A DNA stretch of 64,000 bases from positions 1 through 64,000 of the forward strand of contig SSNU01000087.1 in assembly GCA_012064415.1 (NCBI GenBank), given 5' to 3'. Under the pieces are notes generated by a model. That model had not been told where the DNA came from and searched no databases. It worked only from the letters and a program-made list of their open reading frames with translations. Shown here piece after piece: positions 32,577-43,180 of the stretch. The first letter of the stretch is position 1. Each line of letters begins with the position of its first letter. Origin of the DNA: Gyrodactylus bullatarudis. Lineage: Eukaryota; Platyhelminthes; Monogenea; Gyrodactylidea; Gyrodactylidae. Position numbers and translations under genes: made by a program.

Positions 32577-33257
32577 TCAATTTTGTTGGCTGAAGTATTT
32601 GGTAATTTTGTTAGAGTTATTTTCTACATCTGAACGCCTCATTCTTTTCCTTGATTCTTGAGGTTGGCTACTAGCCTGACCTGAGGATGCATTTCTATTG
32701 TTCACATTTGGCCAATTAAGACCAAGCGGTTTTATTATTTTCTTCTGTTTGCATAGGCTAGGGTTTTCTTTCTTGATGAAGAAGGCTTCGGCGGTTTTCA
32801 AAGTATTGACATTCTTCCCAGTTTGTCTATAGAGGATATAAAAGTTCGATGGGGAAGCTTTTTTGTTACATACTTTAACATGATCTCTTATGGCCGTGTT
32901 ACCAGTGTAGAGATGTTCCTCAACTCTGTCTTCTAGTCTTCTAGTTGTATGTCCAATATACTCTTCTTTACAAGGACATTTGAACTTATAAACTACAAAT
33001 GACGATTTACTATAATCCAATAAGTCTTTAGATTCATTAGTAAACATCTTATTTGTCTTGAAAATGAATCTGACTTTCTTATCAGGAAACGATGTTTGGA
33101 ATATCTGGTTCACTTTTTGTTTCAAGAAAGTGCTGTGGTTGTCCCCCATGAAAGGCACTCTTAGATAAATGTGTTGGCTCTCTTCCTCTTCTCTTTTGTC
33201 CTCATCATTAGAATCCATATTATTAAGAATGAATTGTCTTGGATAATTGTTGCTCAT
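32577..33257 (-). CDS. PLE GIY-YIG endonuclease ORF
   Basis: An uninterrupted ORF of 226 codons. The N-terminus has NNYPRQFILNN, an acidic stretch and HIYLRVPFMGDN, the block that precedes the nuclease in PLEs. Then come VRFIFKTNKMF and the domain: VVYKFKCPCKEEYIGHTTRR (GIY-YIG pair and CxC), LEDRVEEHLYTGNTAIRDH and ENPSLCKQKK. The tail is Asn/Ser-rich with ESRKRMRRS, a possible nuclear localisation signal, and ends SNKITKYFSQQN. The start may be internal to a longer polyprotein, since the RT that should precede it is gone. The predicted role is nicking DNA during PLE retrotransposition; expression is unknown. Confidence 0.8.
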   Translation of the reverse strand: MSNNYPRQFILNNMDSNDEDKREEEESQHIYLRVPFMGDNHSTFLKQKVNQIFQTSFPDKKVRFIFKTNKMFTNESKDLLDYSKSSFVVYKFKCPCKEEYIGHTTRRLEDRVEEHLYTGNTAIRDHVKVCNKKASPSNFYILYRQTGKNVNTLKTAEAFFIKKENPSLCKQKKIIKPLGLNWPNVNNRNASSGQASSQPQESRKRMRRSDVENNSNKITKYFSQQN

Positions 33258-33379
33258 AAATACCTTTATGAGTTTCTCTTTCTCCTGTTCCCAATTCTAA
33301 TCCGAAACAAGCTTTTTAGTTCTAAATAAAATTTTCTCGGCATCCTTTCTTATTTATTTATACGTCTGTATTTTGGTCT

Positions 33380-33660
33380 TGTCAATCCAAGCCCCACATA
33401 GCAAATCTTCATTGATTTTCTCTTTTCAACACATTATCTATGAAGTCTCCAGGATAGCTGTTACTAATGAAAATGTTCTTGGGGAAGTCTTTTTCCTCTT
33501 AGAGGCATTCGAAAGAAACTTTTTTTCCAATCTGTTGAGAAGTGATGTTACCAAACCCTTATTCGCTGCTTTAGGCGAGAACGAGTAGAAATAGTTCACC
33601 AGTGGAATTAGACATTTTATTAATTTATCTAAGTGGAGGACCATCATTTTGTCTACATAA
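33380..33660 (-). pseudogene. PLE linker fragment, copy 10
   Basis: Reverse strand: IPLVNYFYSFSPKAANKGLV, LLNRLEKKFLSNASKRK, then after a stop ISNSYPGDFIDNVLKR. This corresponds to the region between RT and nuclease (compare NNYPRQFILNN in copy 9). It lies immediately upstream of copy 9 on the same strand, but repeats part of it, so it is a separate insertion or a tandem copy. Confidence 0.5.
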
Positions 33661-33807
33661 TAGAACTTCTAAGTATGGCTCTAAATTGGTATTTCAATTC
33701 TCAAATTTTATTAACAAGGAAGTGACTAAGTTTGATTTAAAATATATATATATCAATACATATCAAACAGGAGAACCATGACGCTCTAATTTCTAATTCT
33801 TCTATAA

Positions 33808-33915
33808 AAATGCGGATGATGACCGCACGAATATGTAGGTGATTGAGAACCTCTTCAACAATAACTTTAAACCAAATCTGTGTTTTCAGAAAAATTTATC
33901 TTATACGTGTGCATA
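33808..33915 (+). mobile_element. PLE C-terminal fragment, short-tail subfamily
   Basis: Encodes NADDDRTNM, stop, VIENLFNNNFKPNLCFQKNL, matching the last residues of the ORF at 45013-45627. Confidence 0.55.
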
Positions 33916-35129
33916 GGAAAGAAGAAAATATATGCATCTGTCAGGCTTGAGTAAAATTTATTCTCACAAAACACGCTGCAAAAACTGGAATGTTGTGTGT
34001 ACATGCTTTTACATATACCTTTATAAATTCACAGGATAAAAGATATGTTGTGAGTATTTCAAAAGAAAAATCATATAAAATAAATATTCAAATTCAGATA
34101 TATTATACATATATTAATATAAGCATTAAAAATCAAAGTAAATTTTAATTGACTGAATAGATCGGTTCATCTAAATCAATATAATGATACCTCAGATACA
34201 TTTACCTACTCCCGGCATAAAGGTCAAAAGAATAATAATTTTTTGATAGATAAAGAGAATGCTAGGGTTAAGGGAAATCGATAATGGTCGCTATTAGGTT
34301 TTTGGCTTAAAGATGATAGATTACTCGATTTGGGTTAGCATTCGAAAACTCCCAACTATCCAATATTATTACAGATCCATTCAGTTTTCTAAATTTAAAA
34401 TAATTAGTGACAAGTAAAATCTATCCTTCTGTTCTTGTCAAATACAATTATTCCTCTTTCTTTTCAACTTTTAACCACAAAAAGTTTATAATGTATTCTA
34501 ACAATTATAATGTAATCTAACAATTTTATTTTCACATGAACTCCCTCATATAAAAATGCATTGTAAACTCAAATTATAATAACAATTTTAGTTTCTCACT
34601 CGTGGAATGTAGTAAAAGAGTTAAAAGTTAATTTTGAAAGGAATGGGAAAATGACCTTGTACAAGGTCTCCCTAATTACATATGATCCAATCAAAGAAAA
34701 GGTGAATTGTATATTAAACTAATTAATAATCGAATGATAAACCAACTTATAATAATTTACAAAATAAAAAGTGAAGATTGCCCAACAACGAGATAAAAAC
34801 AAGGTTGACAGTTCCAAATCATTCCTCACATCAGAAGATAGAAGAAATTATCAGATTGAGAACAAAAATTATTTCAATTTGGTTTCCTCGCCTCCACCTA
34901 CTTGAAAAAATCTGAGAATCAGTCAATCAAGTCAAAACGAATCAATGGAAAGGCTGAAATTAATTCATTTTAATAATATGCATACGTTAAGGGGATAGAG
35001 TCAGAAGAGATTCGGCTTAATCAGTGAATTACACTTCTGTTTTCTCCAACCTTCCTCATGGGTTCAGAAACAAACAATGTTACTAGCAAAATTTCAGCTT
35101 CTTTTCTGATTCAGTGAGTGTGTTTTCCA
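33916..35129. other. AT-rich stretch without recognised genes
   Basis: No domain-bearing ORF, repeat arm or RNA gene was noticed. Confidence 0.4.
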
Positions 35130-35440
35130 AATATATATGTTCTCTATCAACACTGCCCTGACTTTGAGTCTGTCTAGAAGAGCAATGATCATTTTTGAGA
35201 TTAGGAAACAAATGTATTAACGATTCATTGACTTTATTTGCAAACTATTTTCCGTTGTCACTTTGAAAGATTTTGGGGGCTCTAAACGAAGCGAATATTC
35301 AAACTAATACTTCTGAAACAGTTTTTGCTTTTTTATCCTTTTAGGAATATATTTGGGAATATTTAGTCAAATGATCTTGATAAACTAGAACGAATCAATC
35401 TACTACGAATTCACACACTTCAACGTTTGGAGAACAATAA
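35130..35440 (-). pseudogene. KRBA2-like integrase core fragment
   Basis: The reverse strand matches the 9.7-10.1 kb integrase: IFASFRAPKIFQSDNGK (second catalytic Asp), SLIHLFPNLKNDH, QTQSQGSVDRE (near the catalytic Glu, altered). Stops are present. Only the catalytic core remains. Confidence 0.65.
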
Positions 35441-35739
35441 CTGTTATGCCTCAAAACTTCCTTGGCAAAAAAACAAAAAAGAAACTTAGATCATCTAGAA
35501 TTAAAACCGAACAAACATCTCGAAAATAAATTGAAAATTCCTGCTCAATTACTCACGGGAGGAGAATTCTTGATGAAACACGTGCACAAATATCATCACT
35601 CACATCACTAACCTATGCTCGGATTGAGAAAACCCCTATAAATGAAATTAAACACAAACCTAAAATCAGCTATTATCAAATGAATAAATACTTGAAGTTC
35701 TCTCAAAAATTAATACTGAAATTGATACAAATCCTTATA

Positions 35740-36150
35740 TAATTCACACTTTAGTCGTCTAAAGTGTAACGAAAAAATAATTACTTTTATTTACCCCTCT
35801 ACCCTTTTATCAAGGCCTGTAATCGTTTATCGAATGGAAGTGGGAAATTTATAACTCAAGAAAAAATTAGATAAATATTTGAAGTTCTATTTATTTGTAC
35901 AGCTATTTCTGCTATGACATTTCGAGATTCAATTTTCTGCATTTACAAGCTTTGGTTTTGCAGCTGTTGTGCAGTTACATATCGTAAATCCCTGACCCTC
36001 AGATCTGGACTGCTTAATACTGGCAGTTCTGACACAGAGTTTTATTCCTGATTCTTCAGACGGATATATGAATTTCTCCTGCACAGTTTGAAATTGGAGA
36101 CGAGAAAACCAGCCGTTCAAATCTCCTTTCTTCTTGCTCGGACGGTTCAT
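35740..36150 (-). mobile_element. KRBA2-like transposon C-terminal end and terminal repeat
   Basis: The ORF at 36150-35929 reads NGWFSRLQFQTVQEKF and SEGQGFTICNC. The latter looks like the start of the Cys-rich C-terminal segment common in KRBA2-like proteins, here degraded after CNC. Below it, 35910-35740 holds the terminal block also seen at 1-310 and 29130-29320 (cctgtaatcgtttatc, ctaaagtgtaacg). The gap to the integrase core at 35440 and the order indicate a different or rearranged copy. Confidence 0.5.
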
Positions 36151-36398
36151 AACACATGACTGGCAGAGGGATAAATAAGATGAAATTTATTTCTGACTTA
36201 TATTAAAATAATATTTGCCAACTTCATACCTTTATGGCCAATAGATTTGTGGCATTGATCGATGATTTCGAAAATTTCAGAGTATCTTACATAATACCTT
36301 TTTTTCTTCCTTCGTTATCTTTGGAAAATATTCGTTGTTTTTGATTTACCAGTTCAACACCTTTTTTCTTCCTCAATCTGTATATCTGCGTATACAGA

Positions 36399-36703
36399 AT
36401 AGATGATGCAATATGTTGAGTATTTTCAATGAACAATTGAAAAATGGGGTCTCATTTGTATTCTTAGCATAGACATTTCGTTGTATGAAAAAGAGGGGTC
36501 TCTAAATAAACAATTGAATTAGAATTACATAGTCATTTGGGTGTGTAGATTTGACATTGTAGATTAGTGTCACAACCCCTTTTTTATAAGAATGTATTGT
36601 GTGGTGATAATTAATCCCAATGTGAATCATCATTGCAAGGTTTTTGATTTGAAAAGGGATTTTAAAAAAAGATTTTTAATTTGTGAAACTCAAGTTCATT
36701 TAG
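36399..36703 (+). repeat. 305-bp direct repeat, left copy
   Basis: atagatgatgcaat to aagttcatttag; a near-identical copy lies at 37269-37572 with only a handful of differences. There is no coding content. The pair resembles short LTRs in spacing, but no TG...CA ends or target duplication are evident. Confidence 0.75.
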
Positions 36704-36967
36704 ACAATTAACCTACTAGCAAAGTGTGGTCACTGGTAATTACTATATCCATGTGAACTCTAACTTGATGGAGATTGTCTTCTCACACCTAGATGTTAGA
36801 GTTCGGATAAGCAAGTGTCAATTCCATAAGAGAGTCGAATAATATTCAACTCACGATGGCAGATGTAGACGCGTTTCGTCCTCATTAGGACTCGTCAGTA
36901 CACCATAGCCAGGATTCGAACCCAGGTCTTCAACGTTGTGAGGCAACGCTTATGGCCACTAGGCCAG
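36704..36967 (-). mobile_element. tRNA-derived SINE-like unit with hammerhead
   Basis: The minus strand begins with a tRNA-like head. Box A is TGGCCTAGTGGC (36966-36955) and box B GGTTCGAATCC (36922-36912), about 33 bases apart, as in RNA polymerase III internal promoters. The anticodon and T arms still pair, but the acceptor stem does not, so this is not a functional tRNA gene. A complete hammerhead follows 7 bases after box B. The body then runs to about 36704 with a short hairpin (aactctaac ... gttagagtt). There is no ORF. Confidence 0.7.
36862..36904 (-). ncRNA. Hammerhead ribozyme with full stem II
   Basis: Reverse strand: GGTGTA, CTGACGA (position 7 of the core is variable, so the core is complete), GTCC-taatga-GGAC stem II, GAAA, ACGCGT as a minimal stem III, GTC as cleavage triplet, TACATC pairing with GGTGTA (one G-T). 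Unlike the PLE hammerheads here, it has a regular stem II. Confidence 0.85.
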
Positions 36968-37283
36968 AACATATTGCATCATCTATCAGACGAGACTATA
37001 GTAAATCCTCACCCTTTTTAACTTTGATTGCTATTGATTCATTCTACATTCGATTCATTGTTTTGTATCGTATTTATGATTTTTCCCAAATATCCATCAA
37101 ATAAATCAAAAATGAAACTCTTTACTATCTCTGAGCAATACCAAATCATCCCTGAATTTGAAGATTCTTTTATGGGTTTCAGATTCTTCGTCCATATGAA
37201 GGGAATAAGTATATCTACCTTAAAGCGGTGGATTTAAAAAGGGTGAGGATTTACTATAGTCTCGTCTGATAGATGATGCAATT
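36968..37283. repeat. ~55-base inverted repeat with 205-base loop
   Basis: catctatcagacgagactat ... ctcaccctttttaa at 36968-37022 is reverse-complementary to 37227-37283. The right arm overlaps the start of the right 305-bp direct repeat. The loop contains an open frame of 69 codons (37028-37237) without recognisable domains. Confidence 0.7.
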
Positions 37284-37572
37284 TGTTGAGTATTTTCAAT
37301 GAACAATTGAAAAATGGGGTCTCATTTGTATTCTTAGCATAGACATTTCGTTGTATGAAAAAGAGGGGTCTCTAAATAAACAATTGAATTAGAATTACAT
37401 AGTCATTTGGGTGTGTAGATTTGACATTGTAGATTAGTGTCACAACCCCTTTTTTATAAGAATGTATTGTGTGGTGATAATTAATCCCAATGTGAATCAT
37501 CATGGCATGGTTTTTGATTTGAAAAGGGATTTTAAAAAAGATTTTTAATTTGTGAAACTCAAGTTTATTTAG
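37269..37572 (+). repeat. 305-bp direct repeat, right copy
   Basis: Near-identical partner of 36399-36703. Confidence 0.75.
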
Positions 37573-39939
37573 TTTTCATTAAGATTAAATTATGATATAA
37601 TCATGGAAATTTGCAATAATTTATAGTTTTTGAAGCTCTATCTCATGAGACTAAAATTATGACTATAGTATAACCACAAAGCTAACTTCTATTAGAAATG
37701 ACATGTTTAAACTTTTAGCATCTCAAAACAAAAATGATTAAGTTTTAGAGACGTTTATATAAAAAAAAAATTTCCTATTTATTAAATTAAGTATGTAATT
37801 GCCGATGGAGTTAGTTTTGAAAAAACTCCCCAGTTTGATATATAACCCAAGTACGATAGATAATTTGGGCAGAATGGGAAAGAAAACGGGTCCTTCACCT
37901 GTTTATTACTCGAGAAGGTTTTGTGTCCAATTGACAGTATATTTTTACTCAGATTAAATGTGTCCCGTCGATTTTTGAATTCAAGTTTGGAAATCATGCT
38001 CGACCAATAATTAAATACTGATCTGCAGTATGGAATCTAAAATTTGATAAATGTTCAAAGAAAATTCGAACTGCATTCAAACGATTCAGACTTCCAGCTC
38101 CGTTCCAAACTAACCTGAAATTATCTAAAAACTGTTTAAGACTTAGAAGAGAATTAAAATCGCTCACTTTAAATAAATCATCGCCGCTAGTCTAATCATC
38201 TTATCATCATAAGGTCTACGTAACAAAATTCTAGTATTAGGTCAGATGAAGAAACTTGCCATTTTTGATAGATGCAAAAAATTTTTTTTAAAACTTACCC
38301 GTTCAGTCGAAAATTTAAACATGATTGAATTCATAAAGGAATTTTGAAAAAGCTATCATATCTTATTATCTGAATTAATTATGCTTATAAAGATAACATG
38401 TGTACTGTTAAATATAAATTAATAAAATCATTAGAGAACAACATGAAAAGTGAGTAAAAGTTCTATTTTTCGAATTCTTTGATCTTTTGATCCTGAAAAA
38501 TAATATTTAAATGTTTGCTCATAAAAATAATAAAAATCTAAATACCATATTAACTTTAAGAACACATCAAGCACTGTGAGTAGTAAACTATTTTTGATCT
38601 TGATATATAGAATTATTTCAGATTTTCGATTTCATTGTACTGTCAAAATTGTTAATAGTAAAAATGTTCGCTAGATTTTGTTAGCCCATTGGTAACCATA
38701 AATAATAATGGAACTATTAGAAAAGTAGGTATTTCTGATAAATATAAAAAAATAGAATCTGAAAATTCTTCTTATTTTGGATTCGAAATAAATGAATACT
38801 TATCAAATGGTAGGATAAGAAAAACAACATGCTTTTATCAAGTAGTCCATGATAGGTTACATCTCACTGACAACTAAAAGTCTATGTAAATGTAAAAATC
38901 ATGCTTTGGGAAGAATATTTTGGGTCATTGTCTTATTTTAAGACACTTTTTGTATAATCAACTTTTAGAAGTTCTTAAAGAACTCTTAAAAATGGGTTAT
39001 TAAGGAGTTAAACTGTCCCAAAAATGATTGAATTTTAACTTTAAATGACTCTAGGTATAGTTAATTTTTCTCGATTCGAGGTAGGCTTCGCCAAGATTTC
39101 GATCAGTTTCGTCTACAAAAAAAATTTCTCTCTTTTTCAGATGTTCTTATTTTTTACCTTCTTCTCATTTTATGAGACTTCTTCACGCAGGATCTTGTTA
39201 GCTATTCTCATGGGAAAATGAAGCTCTTACTCTTCGCTCACACAAAATTAACATAGTTTAAAGCTAGTAAATGTATATTTTTCGAAATCAAAATCTTTGC
39301 TACGAAATCAAAATATTAAATGAATTATGGATAATTAGTTTAAGAATAACTAGTAACTAATATCTTAGATCTAATTGAAAATATTAGATAGCTCACAAAT
39401 GTTTAATTTTTAGGCAAAATAAATATATGTGAGAATTTATTTCATAATAATTCTTCATATTATTCCTTCGAAACGAATAAATAAGGTTTATATGAATTTA
39501 TAATTCCGAATAAAATATTATCTTATTTTGGTTGCCAGTGTGAAGGTTAATAATATTACACTTAAATTCTTTATTATAATAAAATAACTTTTCGGCCCTC
39601 TACTCATGATCAAGTGCACGAATCTTACAATTTTTCTTCAAATTCAGCTGACTTTGAGAATTTATTTTATGCTTATTCAAAATAAAAATTTTCTAAAATC
39701 TTAACCGAAAAAATCGTCTGCTAATTCTCTACCACCAACAACTTTTTTCAGAGACCTCCAATTATTTCTGAGCAAGTTTGGTTGTTTTCTGGTTGAAATC
39801 ATTGAAGTTTATATCATTAGAAACGGAGTTTTGAACTGATTATTTTTAATACAAAATATGAACTCTTGAATTGAAATTGGAAAAAAACTATTTGAACAAT
39901 AAGAGGAATTTGCATATGCTGAGAAATTTAATATGAAGC
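37573..39939. other. Mostly non-coding AT-rich stretch with a LINE scrap
   Basis: 38003-38200 (plus) reads RPIIKY, stop, SAVWNLKFDKCSKKIRTAFKR. This recalls the C-terminal region after the RT in the LINE at 60.8-61.2 kb (RTVVEFCSGCWNPELIEWSK). An ORF at 38689-38877 has no recognised motif. Nothing else was found. Confidence 0.35.
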
Positions 39940-40085
39940 CGTTTTAAAAGTCTGATGAGATCCGGTGAAATATAAGCTTGATCAGTAAATAATTCTTCAT
40001 AAAGATATCTTCGTCATTAGAAATTATTTTAGAAGAAGCCCGGGATTATTTTCCACAAAATTGGAACCTATTTTCTCATGAAATT
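39940..40085 (+). mobile_element. PLE pLTR fragment with hammerhead core
   Basis: CTGATGA at 39952-39958, gatccggt, GAAA, tataagcttg, then a short coding block ILEEARDYFPQNW. This parallels 43006-43147. The stem I 3' strand has drifted. No PLE coding region is attached upstream. Confidence 0.6.
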
Positions 40086-40284
40086 CGTTTTCTAGTTTGG
40101 GAGACCTTCTTAGCATGTGCCCTTGCACAATGGACTAAACCTTGCAAACTCCCTTATTATTTTAAATTAGCACAAAATTAATCCTGAAAGTTGGCTGAAG
40201 AGTTGGTTGAAGAAAACATTTTAAATTCGTGCACATACTCATGAGTAGAGGTTCGAATAGTTTTCGATCAGGGAGTCACACTTA

Positions 40285-40430
40285 AACTGTGAGTTGGATA
40301 TATAACGCCTCTCGATAGCTCTGCCCGGTTCAATGTTTTCTACTTATACTTTGAACCTACATCAATGAACAATAAAATTAGAGAATTTTTCAACCATGAG
40401 AGTGAAACAATATTTATGAAACCTTCATTA
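40285..40430 (+). repeat. Fragment of the 48.5-49.6 kb inverted-repeat family
   Basis: gtgagttgga ... ataacgcctc and the following caatgaacaataa / accatgagagtgaa blocks resemble 48455-48590. Confidence 0.45.
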
Positions 40431-40579
40431 TATTCAATGTATATTGTGTCTCGCTTATTATAAGTTCTAGATTCGATAAAATATATATTTTATTACATTA
40501 TTATTTAAATTTTCTGATCGTTCAAAAATACCCTAATTTATTTAATATTTTGATTTTTAATCAATCAAAAATTAAAAGA

Positions 40580-41140
40580 TACAGTTGATTTCACACATGA
40601 TGAGGCGAGTTAATCTCTCTGCCTTTTCATGATTTTGTTTTATACTAATCTGGTTTAATGCTAATAATATTTGTCTATTACAACAACTTATGAGAATAGA
40701 CTTTCCATCTCAACACTGTTCGTTTCATTATTTCAGTTCTAAATTGGATTTTCATCTGAATTCTCAAATTTTTAAATAAACTTAATCGAAATCGTATCCA
40801 TTTCTAGTAGCATTAATAATATATAGAGCGTCAAACAAGAGTAAATATTTCATTGCTCTAGGTCCACAAGACCAACACCATCTGATTTAGATTGTGAAGT
40901 TCTTCAACTTGCCTCGCCTATATGTAAAAATATCTCCATAGCTAGAAGCTAGAAGAGCTCAAAGTCGGAATGATTCATTTTTAGATTTCATTTGAAAATG
41001 GAAAAAAATATTTAATTCCAATATTACCCCCGTTTTTGTTTACTGATGACGTAGTCGAGACATCTTATAACCATCCAATGTAGTAACACCCCTTTGAGAA
41101 TTTATGATTAGATGAATTACTTTGTAAAGGCTTGTGTGAA
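40580..41140. mobile_element. MITE, second copy of the 15-kb family
   Basis: catgatgaggcgagtta to the region near 41040 aligns with 15117-15550 through several blocks (agagcgtcaa, ctaggtccacaagacca, tgcctcgcctatatgtaaa). The ends have diverged. A PLE begins about 50 bases after it, and an inverted scrap of the same MITE (ttgagctcttctagc) lies at 43143-43180 on the far side of that PLE. Confidence 0.55.
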
Positions 41141-42624
41141 AATGGGGGTTGAAAAGTGAGTATATTTTTCCATTTTCATTTGAAATCAAAAATGGAGGTT
41201 TTGAGCCTTGGACCGAAATTTTGCATTCCAAACAGAACAAAAATGGAAGTTGAAACGGACATTGGCTTTGAAACATTCTTGGACCGGACAGATAGCATTA
41301 CAGCGAGCTCTGATGAGGCTAGAAACCGCTTCAACACAGTGACAAGAGCTGCGTGGCAACAATTCAAACAGAAAAATATAGACTTTTCGTTTCTTACGAA
41401 AAGCCATTTTCAGGCCCTCAGTAAATTAAGAAAAGACCCGGAAATCCTGTTATGTCATTTGGATAAAGGTACGGGTATTGCAATCGTATCCAAAAGTGAT
41501 TATGTTCAGAAAGAAAAACTAATCTTAGCGGATAACTCAAGATTTCGACCAACAGAAGCAGAAACAGCTTCGAGAAGGCGATCTCAAAGAAGGTAGATTA
41601 TCTTGTCGAGAGAGGATTCATCGATGAAACACAAGCACATATACTGAAGCCACAATCCAACGAAATCGGAAGGTTGTATCTTCTCCCTAAAGTTCAAAAG
41701 GATCTGACCAAAGGATTGAAATATAGGCCGATTCTCGACATGTCAGCAACTCCACAGCATAAAATTGTGAGGTGGCTAACTGAAACTCTAACGCCTTTGA
41801 GGAATGAGCTATGCAGATTCTCAGTTAAGAATTCAGTCTAATTTGTGGAAAAACTAAGGGATGTTGATTTCGCATCTTCCAAAATGGTTTTGTTCGATGT
41901 CAGTTCCCTGTTTACAAATATACCGCTAAAGGAAACGGTAAAGTTTATTTGTGAGAAGCTTAATGAATTTCCAACTATTTGCAGTGTCCCCCCAGATGTT
42001 ATTTCCGAATTAATTTTGATGACGGTTCAAAACATTGACTTCAATGTTTTGACGGCTATTACTTCAAGCAAATAGATGTGTAGCAATGGGCATTCCAATC
42101 GGTCCACTCCTTGCGGATATGTTTTTTGCTTCTCTTGAAAGTCGTCAAATGAGTTGCCTTATCAGTTCCTCCCGTCTGTATGCGCGTTATCTTGATGAAA
42201 CCTTCCTGGTCCTTGACGAAAGAGATGATATTGACGGAATTCTTTCAAATCTCAACTCCATGCATCGCGGAATCGAATTTACCAAAGAAGACGAGGATGA
42301 AAAATCATTAAATTTTCTTGATGTTTTAGTAACCAAGGTCAATGAAATCGCTCAGACGAGGGTCTTCAGAAAGGAATCAATACCTTTGCAGTTATGCCTT
42401 TCCTTAGTTTCAGTCCTGTATACCAGAAGAAGAGCTTGGTGAAGAATGAGTTCCTAAAAATTGAAAGATCAACGTCTGAGGTGAACAAAATGAAAGACGG
42501 GTATCCTGAGGCTTTCATAAGAAAACATTCAGGTATTAAACAATAAGCTCTTCGAGATAACAAAGAAGGCATTTCCAGGGCACAAACTGTAAATACCCAG
42601 AAACCCAATGCAAGCGAAGTTAGA

Positions 42625-42894
42625 GTGATAATTGAACAAAATGAGCAAGTAGTTGAATCTACGCCTACCCTAAATGATCTCCAGTCTTCGGCCCCAGTAA
42701 CAAGTACAATTGAGATCGAAAGTGAAAATTCAGACAAGTCAACGGTAGTTGATAATCTAATTAAATCTCAACCTGTAATTAGCAGTATTCAAAGCAAAAA
42801 GAAGGCTGCACCTGTGATTATCAAAAGAGGTAGAAAACGTAAAAGTCTAAGTGGGCAACCAACGATGGATAGATACGTGAGGAGGAAACAATGA
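42625..42894 (+). pseudogene. PLE C-terminal tail
   Basis: An ORF of 89 codons rich in Ser, Thr, Glu and Asn, with a basic cluster (IKRGRKRKSL) and a terminal QPTMDRYVRRKQ. It is nearly the same as the tail at 1511-1780, showing these two copies are one subfamily. The basic cluster could be a nuclear localisation signal. Confidence 0.7.
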
Positions 42895-42997
42895 TCGTGG
42901 ATACTAGCAACCAACCATCCCCTGTTGTACTCTGGAATGATAGAACCAATCAGAGGATATTATTGTACATTTTATTTATTATATATATCTAGCCGGT

Positions 42998-43040
42998 GTA
43001 ATAGTCTGACAAGATCCGGTGAAAAATAAGCTTTATTACT
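42998..43040 (+). ncRNA. Hammerhead remnant of PLE copy 13
   Basis: tagt, CTGACAA (core G replaced by A), gatccggt, GAAA, then aataagcttta stem III and ACT that pairs with AGT. One core change predicts loss of function. Confidence 0.55.
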
Positions 43041-43180
43041 AAATATCCACTTGACTTCCAAATCCTCTAAATGAGTCTCTCATTTGAAACTGAAAATATT
43101 TTCGAAGAAGCTCGGCAGTTCTTTCCCAACAAAAATGGATCGTTGAGCTCTTCTAGCTATGGTGATATTCTTACACATGT

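Larger units (their letters stand above)
32185..33360 (-). mobile_element. Penelope-like element copy 9
   Basis: A minus-strand 5'-truncated PLE holding one GIY-YIG ORF. A ~33-base inverted pair (aagaaaggatgccgagaaaa at 32185-32215 and its complement at 33328-33358) bounds it. The pLTR region at 32230-32420 resembles the arms of the 46.3-47.8 kb element (atcacattgtca, actctagggtg-like block). Confidence 0.75.
41192..43150 (+). mobile_element. Penelope-like element copy 13, nuclease deleted
   Basis: Coding starts at MEVLSLGPKFC. Frames: 41192-41590 (LCHLDKGTGIAIVSK), 41590-41840 (RLYLLPKVQKD, RPILDMSATPQ), 41845-42075 (LFDVSSLFTNIPLKE), 42086-42442 (MGIPIGPLLADMFF, YARYLDETFLVL, LNFLDVLV). 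The second catalytic Asp of YLDD is Glu here. After the thumb, the GIY-YIG domain is missing and the reading goes from EAFIRKHSGIK into the tail, which ends QPTMDRYV before the stop at 42892. A pLTR with hammerhead remnant and a new N-terminal block (FETENIFEEARQFFPN) follow. Confidence 0.8.

Noticed and set aside
36895..36967. Functional tRNA gene
   Set aside because: Box A and box B fit and the T arm pairs, but the acceptor strands do not pair, U33 is missing and the unit runs straight into a hammerhead. It is better seen as a SINE head.
38689..38877. 62-codon ORF as a host gene
   Set aside because: No recognised domain, splice context or repeat copy; too short to support.
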